DNA of 64,000 nucleotides from JAPOXR01 sp965219635 (GCA_965219635.1 OZ244783.1:1984001-2048000); one strand, 5' to 3'. Shown: positions 35,120-44,141, counted from the stretch's first letter. Notes: generated by a model not told the origin, from the sequence alone. Made by a program: numbers and translations.

Positions 35120-36412
35120 TCAGATCTGATCTTCCTCACTGTCCGGCAAGTCAAATCCGAGCTGTTTCAGGTTCGAACCCGTGTCAGGAAGCTGCTCAAC
35201 ATCATGCAACGTGCGGTCCATGGCCCGGCGGCGCCTGTCCGTATCTTCTAGCGTCCTCGAAACCGTCCCGACCTGCCGTTTGACGCGGTCCAGTACATCA
35301 CCAAACTTGCCAAACTCCCGCTTTACCGCCGACAGCACATTCCAGACTTCGCTCGAGCGCTTCTCGATCGCCAGTGTCCGGAATCCCATCTGCAAACTGT
35401 TGAGAATGGCCGCGAGCGTGGTTGGCCCCGCTGCGACGATGCGGTGCGTCCCCTGCAATCGCTCCAGCACGTCGGGGGAGCGCACAATTTCTGCATACAG
35501 TCCCTCAGTCGGCAGATACATGATCGCGAAATCGGTAGTGTGGGGAGGATTGATGTACTTCTGGCGAATATCCTTGGCGGAAACCTCGACCGCCTTGATC
35601 AATTCGTTTGACGCAGCCTGGACTTGCTTGCCGTCACCGCTCTCGGCAGCCTCCATCAATCTGTTGTAGGCGGCCATGGGGAACTTGGCGTCGATCGGAA
35701 GCAGGACTTCGGAATCTTCATTCGCTCCGGGTAGCCGGATGGCATACTCGACGACATTGTCTGAAGCAGGGTTCGGCTTGACGTTGCTGTAGTACTGAAC
35801 GGGCGCCAGCACCTGCTCAAGCAGCGCTCCAAGCTGGATTTCACCCCAACCTCCGCGGGTCTTGACGTTGGTGAGAACCGCCTTGAGGTCCCCTACCCCG
35901 GTTGCCAGTTCCTGCATTTCTCCCAAGCCGCGCTGCACAGCTTCCAGGCGTTCGCTAACAAGCTTGAAGGACTCTCCCAGCCTCCTCTCCAGCGTGCCCT
36001 CAAGTTTCTCGTCGACAGTTCGCCGCATCAACTCGAGCTTTTCCTCGTTGCTCTTCTGCATCGTCGCAAGGTGTTCCGAGACCCGGTCCGACAGCTTCTC
36101 AAGGCGCTGTTCATTGCCCTCGGTCAAATTCGCAATGGCTGCGCGCATTTCCGAGAGTCTTGACCCCTGCGCCTCGTCAAGCTGCCTCATGGTTCCGGTG
36201 AGGGCGGTTGTATGGCGTTCATTGATTTCGCCGAGTTCCTTGCGCAGGTCCCGCGCCTCTCGGGTGCTTTCTTCACGGCTGTCCCGCAGATGGCCGCGCA
36301 GCATGACCTCGGTTTCTGCAACTGTCTTGTCCGTCCTGCGGAATACGAGCAAGGCGGTCAGCACGACATTCAGTATCACGAGCCCGAGCAATACGAGCAA
36401 TTCCAGGTTCAT
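35120..36412 (-). CDS. rmuC: DNA recombination protein RmuC
   Basis: A 430-aa protein: one N-terminal membrane helix (LELLVLLGLVILNVVLTALLVF), a long coiled coil (about 40-190), and the RmuC nuclease-like domain with TRGGWGEIQLGALLEQVL, LPIDAKFP, AKDIRQKYINPPHTTDFAIMYLPTE. It limits inversion at short repeats. ATG 36412 is chosen because the helix starts right there. It is transcribed after the nicotinate-type operon on the same strand, with a 154-bp gap, and looks like a housekeeping gene inserted between pathway genes. Confidence 0.95.
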   Translation of the reverse strand: MNLELLVLLGLVILNVVLTALLVFRRTDKTVAETEVMLRGHLRDSREESTREARDLRKELGEINERHTTALTGTMRQLDEAQGSRLSEMRAAIANLTEGNEQRLEKLSDRVSEHLATMQKSNEEKLELMRRTVDEKLEGTLERRLGESFKLVSERLEAVQRGLGEMQELATGVGDLKAVLTNVKTRGGWGEIQLGALLEQVLAPVQYYSNVKPNPASDNVVEYAIRLPGANEDSEVLLPIDAKFPMAAYNRLMEAAESGDGKQVQAASNELIKAVEVSAKDIRQKYINPPHTTDFAIMYLPTEGLYAEIVRSPDVLERLQGTHRIVAAGPTTLAAILNSLQMGFRTLAIEKRSSEVWNVLSAVKREFGKFGDVLDRVKRQVGTVSRTLEDTDRRRRAMDRTLHDVEQLPDTGSNLKQLGFDLPDSEEDQI

Positions 36413-36566
36413 GTTCGAGACCTCACAAGTTGCGAGCGCAGCAGGATTGCCGACGCTTGCGGGTATAGTTCGGGCGAGCAAGACAATACAGCCTGCCAGG
36501 TTCGAACCCAGAGACCAATTGTAGAATTGTTCCCGGCAACCCCGGTTCCAAAATGTTGGATGCTTC

Positions 36567-37013
36567 TCAGGTCAGCTTTGCCAACAACTCAAGCGCCGCC
36601 GGCCTTTCCTCTGGGGGAAGTGAGCTGAGTGTCAGCTCGGACACCTTTCTGCCAAAACTGTGCAGTTCAGGAATTGCCTGCTCCCCCTGTCTTGAGAGGG
36701 CAATGACCTTCCGGCGCCTGTCCTTCGGATCACCGGTAAAGCAAATCAGCCCCTTCTCGGACAAGCGGTCCACGACACCCTTTGCTGTCGCAACGTCCAT
36801 TTTCGTCTGGCGGGCGAGTTGGTTCTGACCACACACCCCGAGTTCAGCAATCTTGATCAGGGCCGAGAACTGGGTCGGCGTCAAGCCGAACGGGGACATG
36901 CCGAGGAATATCGAGACGTGCCGCTGATTGGCAAGCCGCAGAAGGAAACCGATCTGGTCTTCAAGGCGATATTGCTCGGGATCCGGGGCGCATATGTGCG
37001 GCTCTGTTGTCAG
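36567..37013 (-). CDS. MarR family transcriptional regulator, apparent CTG start
   Basis: A winged-helix regulator. From the first ATG (36899) only 110 aa are read, but the frame continues upstream with perfectly family-like sequence (YRLEDQIGFLLRLANQRHVSIFLG) to a CTG at 37013. This gives 148 aa, the normal MarR length, and the CTG overlaps the TGA of the previous gene as CTGA, the exact geometry of an ATGA coupling. No ATG, GTG or TTG lies in frame in between. DNA-binding region: QLARQTKMDVATAKGVVDRL followed by SEKGLICFTGDPKDRRRKVI. It ends the nicotinate-type operon and probably represses it by binding the palindrome at 44160-44173. Confidence 0.85.
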   Translation of the reverse strand: MTTEPHICAPDPEQYRLEDQIGFLLRLANQRHVSIFLGMSPFGLTPTQFSALIKIAELGVCGQNQLARQTKMDVATAKGVVDRLSEKGLICFTGDPKDRRRKVIALSRQGEQAIPELHSFGRKVSELTLSSLPPEERPAALELLAKLT

Positions 37014-37594
37014 CGCAAGCCGTCCTTTCCCGTCGCTTCCTCGGCTGTCAGGCCGCCGACTCTCGGAAGTGGACGGCCACTGTCAGTTACAGACACTGCC
37101 ACCAGGATTTCGTTGGCGCGCGGTGAGTCATTGATCCGCACTTCAATCCCGTCGAAATGCGACCTGACGTAGGCGGCATCTTTGTGTCCCAGAGGCACAT
37201 CAAGCGGCTGACCCATCCCGCCCATTTTCTTGGAGGAGGGAACAAGGGCTGCGCCTTTCTCGACCGCCTTCCTCAACGGAGCGCCGAGTTTTGGGTGCAG
37301 TATGGCCGCGGCATGCTCAAGTTCTCCGTTCTCGCCGACCATTGCCGCCTTCCCGTAGCTTTCGGCCTGTTCCGGTTCGATTCCGAGTGCCTCCACGCAC
37401 ATGCTGCCAAGCAGGCCACCGAGTTCTGCCCCGATATCCATCAGATCCGAAAGATCTCCAACGTAGCGCCCTGCGAACGGGTTGGTTATGACCGCCGCCG
37501 CCGCTGCTTTCCTCGTGGCGGGTTCGATCGCCTGCCCGGCCTCGATATGAGTCTCCTCCAGCAAGACTACGGTCTTGCGAATGTCCGCCTTCAT
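37010..37594 (-). CDS. DUF1185 (amino acid synthesis family) protein, copy 2
   Basis: A 194-aa protein of the family named 'amino acid synthesis' (DUF1185), whose biochemical role is not known to me. Conserved features shared with its neighbour: AVITNPFAGRYVGDL, ESYGKAAMVGENGELEHAAA, ALVPSSKKMGG, HKDAAYVRSHFDGIEVRI and DSPRANEILVAVSVTDSGR. ATG 37594 overlaps the stop of copy 1 by 4 bp, and its own stop overlaps the MarR start. Two divergent copies of equal length suggest a heteromer. Confidence 0.85.
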   Translation of the reverse strand: MKADIRKTVVLLEETHIEAGQAIEPATRKAAAAAVITNPFAGRYVGDLSDLMDIGAELGGLLGSMCVEALGIEPEQAESYGKAAMVGENGELEHAAAILHPKLGAPLRKAVEKGAALVPSSKKMGGMGQPLDVPLGHKDAAYVRSHFDGIEVRINDSPRANEILVAVSVTDSGRPLPRVGGLTAEEATGKDGLR

Positions 37595-38175
37595 CTCAGC
37601 CCATCCTCTCCCTTGACGTCTTCTGCCCTCAAACCGAGGCATCGATCATGTATGCGCGCCCCCGTAGTCATAACCAGTATCAGGCAGATTTCATCATGAC
37701 GCGGCGCGCCCTGAATGCCCACTTCCATGGCATCAAAGTGGCCTCTAACGTAGGAGGCATTGATATGCGTGATCGGAATGTCGATACGCGTGCCCGGGCC
37801 GCCGACCTTTTTGGACGAAGGAACTATGGCCTTTGCTCCACCGAGAACCTCGCGCATCGCATAACCTCCAGGCACATGCCACAGCGCACCGTGCTCCAGT
37901 TCGCCGCCAGCGCCGACGACAGCGCCCTTGCCATAACCTTCGATCGCAGTGGCATCTCCTCCCAGTACATCAATCAGACGCCGGGCCAACCGGAGGCCAA
38001 GCGGCTTCAGCTCGTCCATGTACCAGGCAATATCTTCGACAAACCGGTCTGAAAACGGATTCTGGATTACGGCCAGCGCGGCAGCCCTGTTCAGTGGCCT
38101 GTCCGGCCGTGGACCACCATCATGGCGGATTTCTTCAGCAATGGTTGCCAAGCGCCGAATGATCGGTTCAGCCAT
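37591..38175 (-). CDS. DUF1185 (amino acid synthesis family) protein, copy 1
   Basis: A 194-aa paralogue of the next gene with the same landmarks: ALAVIQNPFSDRFVEDIAWY, EGYGKGAVVGAGGELEHGALWH, AIVPSSKKVGG, HINASYVRGHFDAMEVGI, PRHDEICLILVMTTGAR. It starts 8 bp inside the UPF0280 gene. Its place in an operon with a molybdenum hydroxylase and a 6-hydroxynicotinate-reductase-like protein suggests a catalytic or assembly role in N-heterocycle breakdown, unassigned so far. Confidence 0.85.
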   Translation of the reverse strand: MAEPIIRRLATIAEEIRHDGGPRPDRPLNRAAALAVIQNPFSDRFVEDIAWYMDELKPLGLRLARRLIDVLGGDATAIEGYGKGAVVGAGGELEHGALWHVPGGYAMREVLGGAKAIVPSSKKVGGPGTRIDIPITHINASYVRGHFDAMEVGIQGAPRHDEICLILVMTTGARIHDRCLGLRAEDVKGEDGLR

Positions 38176-39046
38176 TGCACGTCACCATTTCATCCATCTT
38201 TTCGAGCCTTCGGGCGCTACCAACGATGCGCCAGGTGCCCTGCAACAGGAGAGCCGCCGAATCCAGCAATCCTTCCGAGTGCATCCTGCTCGCTTCCGCG
38301 CTGCCGCGCTCCAGAGCCTTATGGACGTCCTCACTTTGAAAACGCTGTGAATTCACAACGACGGGAATGTCACCAAGGTCTGACTCCGGATCAAGTTCGT
38401 TTGCAGGCTGCCGCTTGATGCCCGAATGGTCCGGCAAATCTACGGCGTTTGCCACCAAAGTGGCTGCGGCGTCGGCAGCCGCCGCAGAAGAACCAAGTGC
38501 TGTGACGGAATCGGCGATCCCCAATGACCAACTCCGGCCACCGCGACCGCTGGTTGCGACCCCTCGGACAGTTGACGCTCCGTCAACCAGAATGCTTCGG
38601 TCGCACGTCCCGTCCAGTTCCGCCAAGCCGACCTTGAATTGTTCACCCTCTTCAAGGTGCAGTGCGATATCGCCTCCGTTGTTCACATAAGCGCGGCGCA
38701 ACGGTGCCGCAGCTGTCATGGACGCAAGGATTTCGTCGGATACCGCCCCCGCAACCGCTGCCATCGGCGTGATAAACGCGGAATCGGAATGTGGCAGCAC
38801 AGCCCTGACCATGCGCCTGGCCACCGTTCCGGCGGGAGGATTGCGCCCGGGAGCCGCCCTCCGGCGCAAGAGCGGCAGTTCATCCACGATCTCCTGCAAA
38901 AGTGTGTCGAAGCGGTCCTTGGCTGCATCGTAAGCAGTTGACGCGTCTCCCTCAGTCGACTCTGCAAGGATCACAAGGTCCATTGGTCCATGCTGCAGGT
39001 GCAGCCGCCCTCCCGGAAGCATCCTCGCCTGTACCCCGCCACTCAT
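38168..39046 (-). CDS. UPF0280 family (ApbE-superfamily-like) protein
   Basis: A 292-aa protein of the UPF0280 family. The motif RRAYVNNGGDIALHL resembles the NGGDI block of ApbE-type flavin transferases; SDSAFITPMAAVAGAVSDEIL and ADAAATLVANAVD are also typical. It overlaps the reductase gene by 4 bp and DUF1185 copy 1 by 8 bp. The role is unknown; flavin or cofactor attachment to an operon enzyme is an inference from the fold relationship. Confidence 0.83.
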   Translation of the reverse strand: MSGGVQARMLPGGRLHLQHGPMDLVILAESTEGDASTAYDAAKDRFDTLLQEIVDELPLLRRRAAPGRNPPAGTVARRMVRAVLPHSDSAFITPMAAVAGAVSDEILASMTAAAPLRRAYVNNGGDIALHLEEGEQFKVGLAELDGTCDRSILVDGASTVRGVATSGRGGRSWSLGIADSVTALGSSAAAADAAATLVANAVDLPDHSGIKRQPANELDPESDLGDIPVVVNSQRFQSEDVHKALERGSAEASRMHSEGLLDSAALLLQGTWRIVGSARRLEKMDEMVTCNG

Positions 39047-40539
39047 GTGCCAACTCCTGGACTGCCATTGCCGGTATAATGTCCATTCGCCGGATCTTGC
39101 GATTGCCCTACAGGCTCAACCCGCCTGACCTCGGGAGTGACTATTTCGGCAAGTGGACGGATCTCGGTCACATGCCCGCCCAGTGCTTCATACTCATCGC
39201 GCCGCAACGTGAATTCGACCGGCGCCACCAGCGCTGGCGTCGGAACGTAACCGAAAGAGTTGACCGGCATGTCGAGCACATCCACCATGAACGTGATGCC
39301 GCCACCTGGCCAGACATAGGTTCCGGCCCCACCGCTGGTCAGTCTGGCAAGCGCATTGCGAACTGATCTCGTAAGGCGGACAGGATTCTCCGTAACTCCC
39401 GCCCGCAACGATCCGCCGGCACCGCCCATGAACACCACGGAACAGGTTGACGGTTCGCAGTTTTCGGCGACCCTTTCGGCCGACAGCCGCAAAGGCTCCG
39501 GCATCTGCAGCACGCGGGGCAAAAGGTCGCGGTCAAGCTCAAAATATGCCGATTGCTCACCAGTGGTCGACACCATCAGAAGCCGAAGCCCCGGCCATGC
39601 GTGCTTGGGATCGATTGAACGGATGATGTCCAGGGGATCATTGATGCTGGTTCCGCCCCAACCGCTGCCAGGTTCGGCAGACTTGAAGTACCTGCCCGGT
39701 GTCGATTTCCGTCCGGTAACGCGGATCCCTGTCGGTGGCAAACCAAGCTGCTTGCCGGCCTCATGCTCCGACAGCACCCCTGTGATGTGATCGTCAACCA
39801 CCACAACCTCGTCTACATGGGGCTGCCACTGGCGCGCAAACATGCCAATTGCCGCTGACCCGCAGCCAACTCTCATGAGCCGTTCTGTTTCCCCATCAAT
39901 GACCGGAGCCTTGCCCGCTTCCACAATCAACTTTGCGCCGTCCTCAATTTCGAGTTCGACAGCTTCGCGGTTGCACAGTTGCAGGAGAGCATCGCAAGTT
40001 GCCCTGCCCTCTGCCTTTCCGCCTCCAGTGAGGTGCTCAACGCCTCCGAGCGACAGCATCTTCGAACCGTATTCGCTGGTTGTGACATGTCCCACCGGCT
40101 CGCCGCGGACGCGGACCGTCGCCTGCTCATTCCCGATGTGCCTGTCCGTATCGATTTTGACCTTAACGCCGCAATAGCTGAAGATGCCCTCGGTTACGAC
40201 CGTCACCATGTCCACGCCTTCGACCTCCTGACCCACAATGAACGGCGCGGGTTTGTAGTCGGGATAGGTCGTGCCGGCTCCGATTGCGGTGACAAAGGGC
40301 TGGCTGGATCTCACCAACTCTCCGTTCCAGTTCTCACCGGTCCAGAGGAAGTCGACCACCTTTCCGCCCTTGTCTCCTGTTGCATCTATCACTGTCAGCG
40401 GATCAAGCCGTACAAGTTCACCTTCATGGTTTGCATAGCGGTCGCACGCCCCGACTTTGCCCTCGGCGATGTAGCACATCACAGGGCAGGCATCGCAACG
40501 GATCCTCTCGGACCGATTGCTCCTGGCATCAGCGGGCAT
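39043..40539 (-). CDS. 6-hydroxynicotinate reductase-like iron-sulfur protein
   Basis: A 498-aa protein beginning with a cysteine cluster, Cys15, Cys18, Cys22 and Cys32 (CDACPVMCY...GACDRY), a likely [4Fe-4S] site, followed by a long domain without other recognised motifs (FPSYCGVKV-like region near 110, GGGITFMVDVLDMPVNSFGY near the end). It matches what is annotated as 6-hydroxynicotinate reductase, which uses reduced ferredoxin to form 6-oxo-1,4,5,6-tetrahydronicotinate. ATG 40539 overlaps the hydroxylase gene by 11 bp. With enamidase and a molybdenum hydroxylase in the neighbourhood the assignment is coherent, but identity to a characterised enzyme was not checked. Confidence 0.75.
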   Translation of the reverse strand: MPADARSNRSERIRCDACPVMCYIAEGKVGACDRYANHEGELVRLDPLTVIDATGDKGGKVVDFLWTGENWNGELVRSSQPFVTAIGAGTTYPDYKPAPFIVGQEVEGVDMVTVVTEGIFSYCGVKVKIDTDRHIGNEQATVRVRGEPVGHVTTSEYGSKMLSLGGVEHLTGGGKAEGRATCDALLQLCNREAVELEIEDGAKLIVEAGKAPVIDGETERLMRVGCGSAAIGMFARQWQPHVDEVVVVDDHITGVLSEHEAGKQLGLPPTGIRVTGRKSTPGRYFKSAEPGSGWGGTSINDPLDIIRSIDPKHAWPGLRLLMVSTTGEQSAYFELDRDLLPRVLQMPEPLRLSAERVAENCEPSTCSVVFMGGAGGSLRAGVTENPVRLTRSVRNALARLTSGGAGTYVWPGGGITFMVDVLDMPVNSFGYVPTPALVAPVEFTLRRDEYEALGGHVTEIRPLAEIVTPEVRRVEPVGQSQDPANGHYTGNGSPGVGT

Positions 40540-43291
40540 TGGTTTGCTCCAACGCAGCAAGCACCTGCGAGGGCGTCGCCGGCACATGCCGTATCCTTGC
40601 TCCGCAAGCGCGGTAGATGGCGTTCAGGATGGCCGGCGCAGTCGGGATCAATGCATGCTCCCCGAGTCCCTTGGCGCCGTATGGGCCGAGTTCATCTGCT
40701 TCCTCGATGATAATCGTACGAATTGGAGGGACATCTCCAATGGTGGGAATCAGATAGTCGTGCAGGTTTTCGGTCCGTCCGGGCACATATTCCTCCATCA
40801 ACGCCATGCCCAGCCCCTGTGCCACTCCGCCATGAATCTGACCTTCAACAAGCACAGGATTGATTGCACGTCCCACATCATGCGCAGCGACAACTTCCCG
40901 GACCTGAACGGTTCCCAGTGCAGTGTCAACCAGCACAACGGCCATTTGAGCCGCATACCCATATTGCGCATATGGAACACCTTGCCCGTCTTCGTCCAGC
41001 GGTGTTGTCGGCGGGTCGTATGTCTCCTCGGCCTTCAGCACATATCCCTCTTCGTCGGCCTTCATTCGCCCAAGATCGATATAGTGTTCATCCGACTTGT
41101 CGCACACGCGTATTCCTCCATCGCACACATCGAGCGATGCGCGCGCTGACGCATTGCAAAGGCGCAAGATTTCCTCCCGCAATGCCGCGCCCGACTTCCT
41201 GGCTGCATTTCCGGTGACGTAGGTTTGGCGGGAAGCCGAAGTCTTGCCCGCATCCGGGGTCTTGTCGGTGTCTGGCGACACCAATGTCAAACTGGCGACC
41301 GGAACGCCAAGCGCCTCTGCAAAGATCTGCGCGACCACAGTATTGGATCCCTGACCGATATCCACTGCTCCCTGATGCAGAACAATGGTCCCGTCCCGGC
41401 GGATGCCGGCCTTGATGGTTGAGGGATTGGGCAATGACGTGTTTCCGCAACCGTACCAACCAGTGGCAACTCCGGCACCCATGCGCTCCGGTTCGCCTGA
41501 AGAAATGGCGCGGCGGTTAAACTCCGATACGGTTCCATTGAGTTCCGACCATGCCGGCCGCAATGCCTCAAGACAACTCTTTATGCCTACACCTTGCCGG
41601 AACACCTGCCCGCACACCGTTGGAAACCCGTTCTCAAGCGCATTGAGAATCCGGAATTCAAGCGGGTCCATTTCCAGCTTCTCTGCCAGATCATCAAACA
41701 GGGACTCTTGCGCGATTGCAGATTGCGGCACGCCAAACCCCCGGAATGCTCCCGAAGGCGGGTTGTGGGTGTGCACCCCCCAAGTCCGCGCACAATAGTC
41801 CGAGACCTTGTATGGGCCTGATGCGTGGACTGGAACACGGTTGACTACGGTCGGCCCCCAACTGGCATACGCCCCGGTGTTGAACTTGCCCTCATAACTG
41901 ACCCCGCAGAGCCGCCCGTCTGCCCGCGCGCCTACCCTCATGCGGATGCTTGCTGGATGGCGCTTGGTCGTGCACTGCATGGACTCGGTTCTGGAATAGG
42001 CGAGACGAACCGGCTTACCGGTCTTGAGTGCTGCCAATGCCAGATATGGCTGTACGGACAGATCAAGCTTCGAACCGAACCCACCACCAGCGGCAGTTGG
42101 AACTATTCGCAAGTCCCTTGGATTCATGGCCAGAATTGCTGCCAGCCCCTCAAGGTCCATAACTGGTGCCTGAGTGCCAGCTTGGATTTCGACACGGCCA
42201 TTCCGGATCAGCGCACACCCTGCCTCGGGCTCGATATAGGCATGCTCCACAAATGACGTGGTGAATTCCCCTTCGACAACCTCCTCTGCCTGATCGAGAG
42301 AGCCTTCAACATCGCCGCGGCGCACCACCCCGGTGCACATGACGTTTCCAGCTCTGTCGGGATGGACAAACACCGATTCATCCGAAAGCGCCTCTGCGAT
42401 TTCGAACACCCCAGGGCGCTCTTCCCATTCCACTGGAAACCGGTCGATGTCGAAGTCCTGCAGTGCCTCTCTTGAGCCGACGATTGCCGCAATGGCTTCA
42501 CCCCTGAAACGCACCACCCGCTCGGCAAAAACCGGCTGATCGATGAATCCAGGGATGACTCCCATCCGGTTGAGACCAGGAACATCAGCGGCGGTCAACA
42601 CGGATACCAGGCCATCGCTCCCCGAAAGAAGGCCCTCAGTATCTCCAATGCTGAAGGTCGCGTGCGCGTGTGGTGAGCGAATGACGAGGACTTCGAGCCA
42701 ACCGCTTTCGCCAGCATCGTCACCGAATATCTCGCGCCCTTCGATCTTTGCTGCTCCGTCAAGACGCGGGATTGGCGCGCCGACTCCGCCAGCGCCGCAA
42801 GCATCACTCCGGATGTAACTGGTGGCATCCATCACGGCCTTGACGATTGCCCTGTAACCTGTGCACCGGCAGAGAACACCGCCAAGGGCGTCAAGAACCT
42901 CTGACTCGACTGGCGTTGGGCGGTCTCGCAACAAAGCGACTGCCGAGACCATCATGCCGGGCGTGCAAATCCCGCACTGGGCTGCACCTTCGTGCTTGAA
43001 CCTTGATGCGAGCACCTCCGTCAGTGGCTCCGACTTCAGCAGTCCAGAGAGAGTCTCGACACGCCTGCCGGCGACCTGGCACGTAGCAGTCAAGCACGCA
43101 CAAACCGGACTTCCATCCAGAAGCACCGTGCAGGCACCGCAGTCGCCAGCATCGCATCCCACTTTCACATCCCGGCATCCAAGGCGTTCGCGAAGAGACT
43201 CGGAAAGCCGCTCCCAAGGCCTGACGCTGCACTCAGCAAGCTCGCCATTCAATGTGAACGCAGTGCAGTCATCTACCCAGGCGTCAAGCAT
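40529..43291 (-). CDS. Molybdopterin hydroxylase, fused 2Fe-2S and Mo subunits (nicotinate dehydrogenase-like)
   Basis: A 920-aa xanthine-dehydrogenase-family protein. Residues 1-160 form the small iron-sulfur subunit: Cys46, Cys51, Cys54 and Cys64 or 66 for the first cluster, then CGICTPGMM and CRCTGY for the second. From about 175 on comes the molybdenum subunit: FRGEAIAAIVG, GGGFGSKLDLSVQPYLAL, GAFRGFGVPQS, VDIGQGSNTVVAQIFAEALG, and GAKGLGEHALIPTAPAILNA with the catalytic Glu. These two parts are separate proteins in many relatives. It should hydroxylate an N-heterocycle, most likely nicotinate to 6-hydroxynicotinate. It overlaps both neighbours. Confidence 0.92.
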   Translation of the reverse strand: MLDAWVDDCTAFTLNGELAECSVRPWERLSESLRERLGCRDVKVGCDAGDCGACTVLLDGSPVCACLTATCQVAGRRVETLSGLLKSEPLTEVLASRFKHEGAAQCGICTPGMMVSAVALLRDRPTPVESEVLDALGGVLCRCTGYRAIVKAVMDATSYIRSDACGAGGVGAPIPRLDGAAKIEGREIFGDDAGESGWLEVLVIRSPHAHATFSIGDTEGLLSGSDGLVSVLTAADVPGLNRMGVIPGFIDQPVFAERVVRFRGEAIAAIVGSREALQDFDIDRFPVEWEERPGVFEIAEALSDESVFVHPDRAGNVMCTGVVRRGDVEGSLDQAEEVVEGEFTTSFVEHAYIEPEAGCALIRNGRVEIQAGTQAPVMDLEGLAAILAMNPRDLRIVPTAAGGGFGSKLDLSVQPYLALAALKTGKPVRLAYSRTESMQCTTKRHPASIRMRVGARADGRLCGVSYEGKFNTGAYASWGPTVVNRVPVHASGPYKVSDYCARTWGVHTHNPPSGAFRGFGVPQSAIAQESLFDDLAEKLEMDPLEFRILNALENGFPTVCGQVFRQGVGIKSCLEALRPAWSELNGTVSEFNRRAISSGEPERMGAGVATGWYGCGNTSLPNPSTIKAGIRRDGTIVLHQGAVDIGQGSNTVVAQIFAEALGVPVASLTLVSPDTDKTPDAGKTSASRQTYVTGNAARKSGAALREEILRLCNASARASLDVCDGGIRVCDKSDEHYIDLGRMKADEEGYVLKAEETYDPPTTPLDEDGQGVPYAQYGYAAQMAVVLVDTALGTVQVREVVAAHDVGRAINPVLVEGQIHGGVAQGLGMALMEEYVPGRTENLHDYLIPTIGDVPPIRTIIIEEADELGPYGAKGLGEHALIPTAPAILNAIYRACGARIRHVPATPSQVLAALEQTNAR

Positions 43292-44141
43292 TGGAGTTCA
43301 TTCCCTTCTCGACGGCCAAGATCAGCGAACGTCGGCACAATTCGGAAGCGGTTTTCATCCTGTATTCGGCGCTGGCCCTGACATCATCAATCGGAGACAG
43401 CATTCGGAAGTACTCTGGCCCGCCCTCAAAACCAGCCTTGAGCGTGTCGAGATCAAGGCCGGTGACGGCCTCTTCAAGCGCCGGAATCCGGCAGGCCACC
43501 GGGGAACAGGCTCCGACAGCAACTCTGGCCCTGCTGATCAAACCATCCGCGTCAAGTTCAACGGCCGCAGCAACCATTGCGATTGATATGACCAGGTACT
43601 TTCTGCTTCCGAGTTTCAGGAATGAACCAAAGCCCCTCGCGCTCCCAACGGGAATGTGAACTGCCTTGACAAGTTCGCCGGAGCACAAGTCGACACGGCG
43701 CACCCCGCAAATGAAATCCTCCAGTGAAAGAAGACGTGTACCTTGCGCCGAAGCGATTTCCACCTGCGCGCCAAGAACAAGCAATGGCGGTACGCTGTCT
43801 GCAGCGGGTGAGGCATTGCAAATGTTGCCGGCTATTGTGCCGGAATTCTGAATCTGAACTGATCCAACTTCACGCGCGGCCGCCTTGAGTCCGTCAAACG
43901 CTGGTGGCAGGTCATGCCTGATGATTTCTGACCAGGTCGTCGCTCCGCCGATGCGCCAGCCATCATCTGTCCGGGAAATGCCCTTGAGTTCTGTCAGCCT
44001 GGAAACATCCAGAAGATCACGCGGTGCCTTTCCCCGTTGCAGTCCTGGAAAGAAGTCGGTGCCTCCAGCGACAATTGATGCTCTGCCCTCTTCGAGCTGG
44101 ATCAATGCGTCTTGCAGCGAAGCCGGAGAGTAGAATTCCAC
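43284..44141 (-). CDS. FAD-binding subunit of the molybdopterin hydroxylase
   Basis: A 285-aa CoxM/xanthine dehydrogenase medium-chain protein. FAD-binding EEGRASIVAGGTDFFPGLQRG near residues 18-38 and the second FAD motif VQIQNSGTIAGNICNASPAADSVPPLLVLGA; the C-terminal domain ends in SAEYRMKTASELCRRSLI. The start is GTG 44141, preceded by only a weak ribosome-binding site. It is the first gene of the seven-gene operon, overlaps the next gene by 8 bp, and passes electrons from the iron-sulfur clusters to the final acceptor. Confidence 0.93.
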   Translation of the reverse strand: MEFYSPASLQDALIQLEEGRASIVAGGTDFFPGLQRGKAPRDLLDVSRLTELKGISRTDDGWRIGGATTWSEIIRHDLPPAFDGLKAAAREVGSVQIQNSGTIAGNICNASPAADSVPPLLVLGAQVEIASAQGTRLLSLEDFICGVRRVDLCSGELVKAVHIPVGSARGFGSFLKLGSRKYLVISIAMVAAAVELDADGLISRARVAVGACSPVACRIPALEEAVTGLDLDTLKAGFEGGPEYFRMLSPIDDVRASAEYRMKTASELCRRSLILAVEKGMNSNA

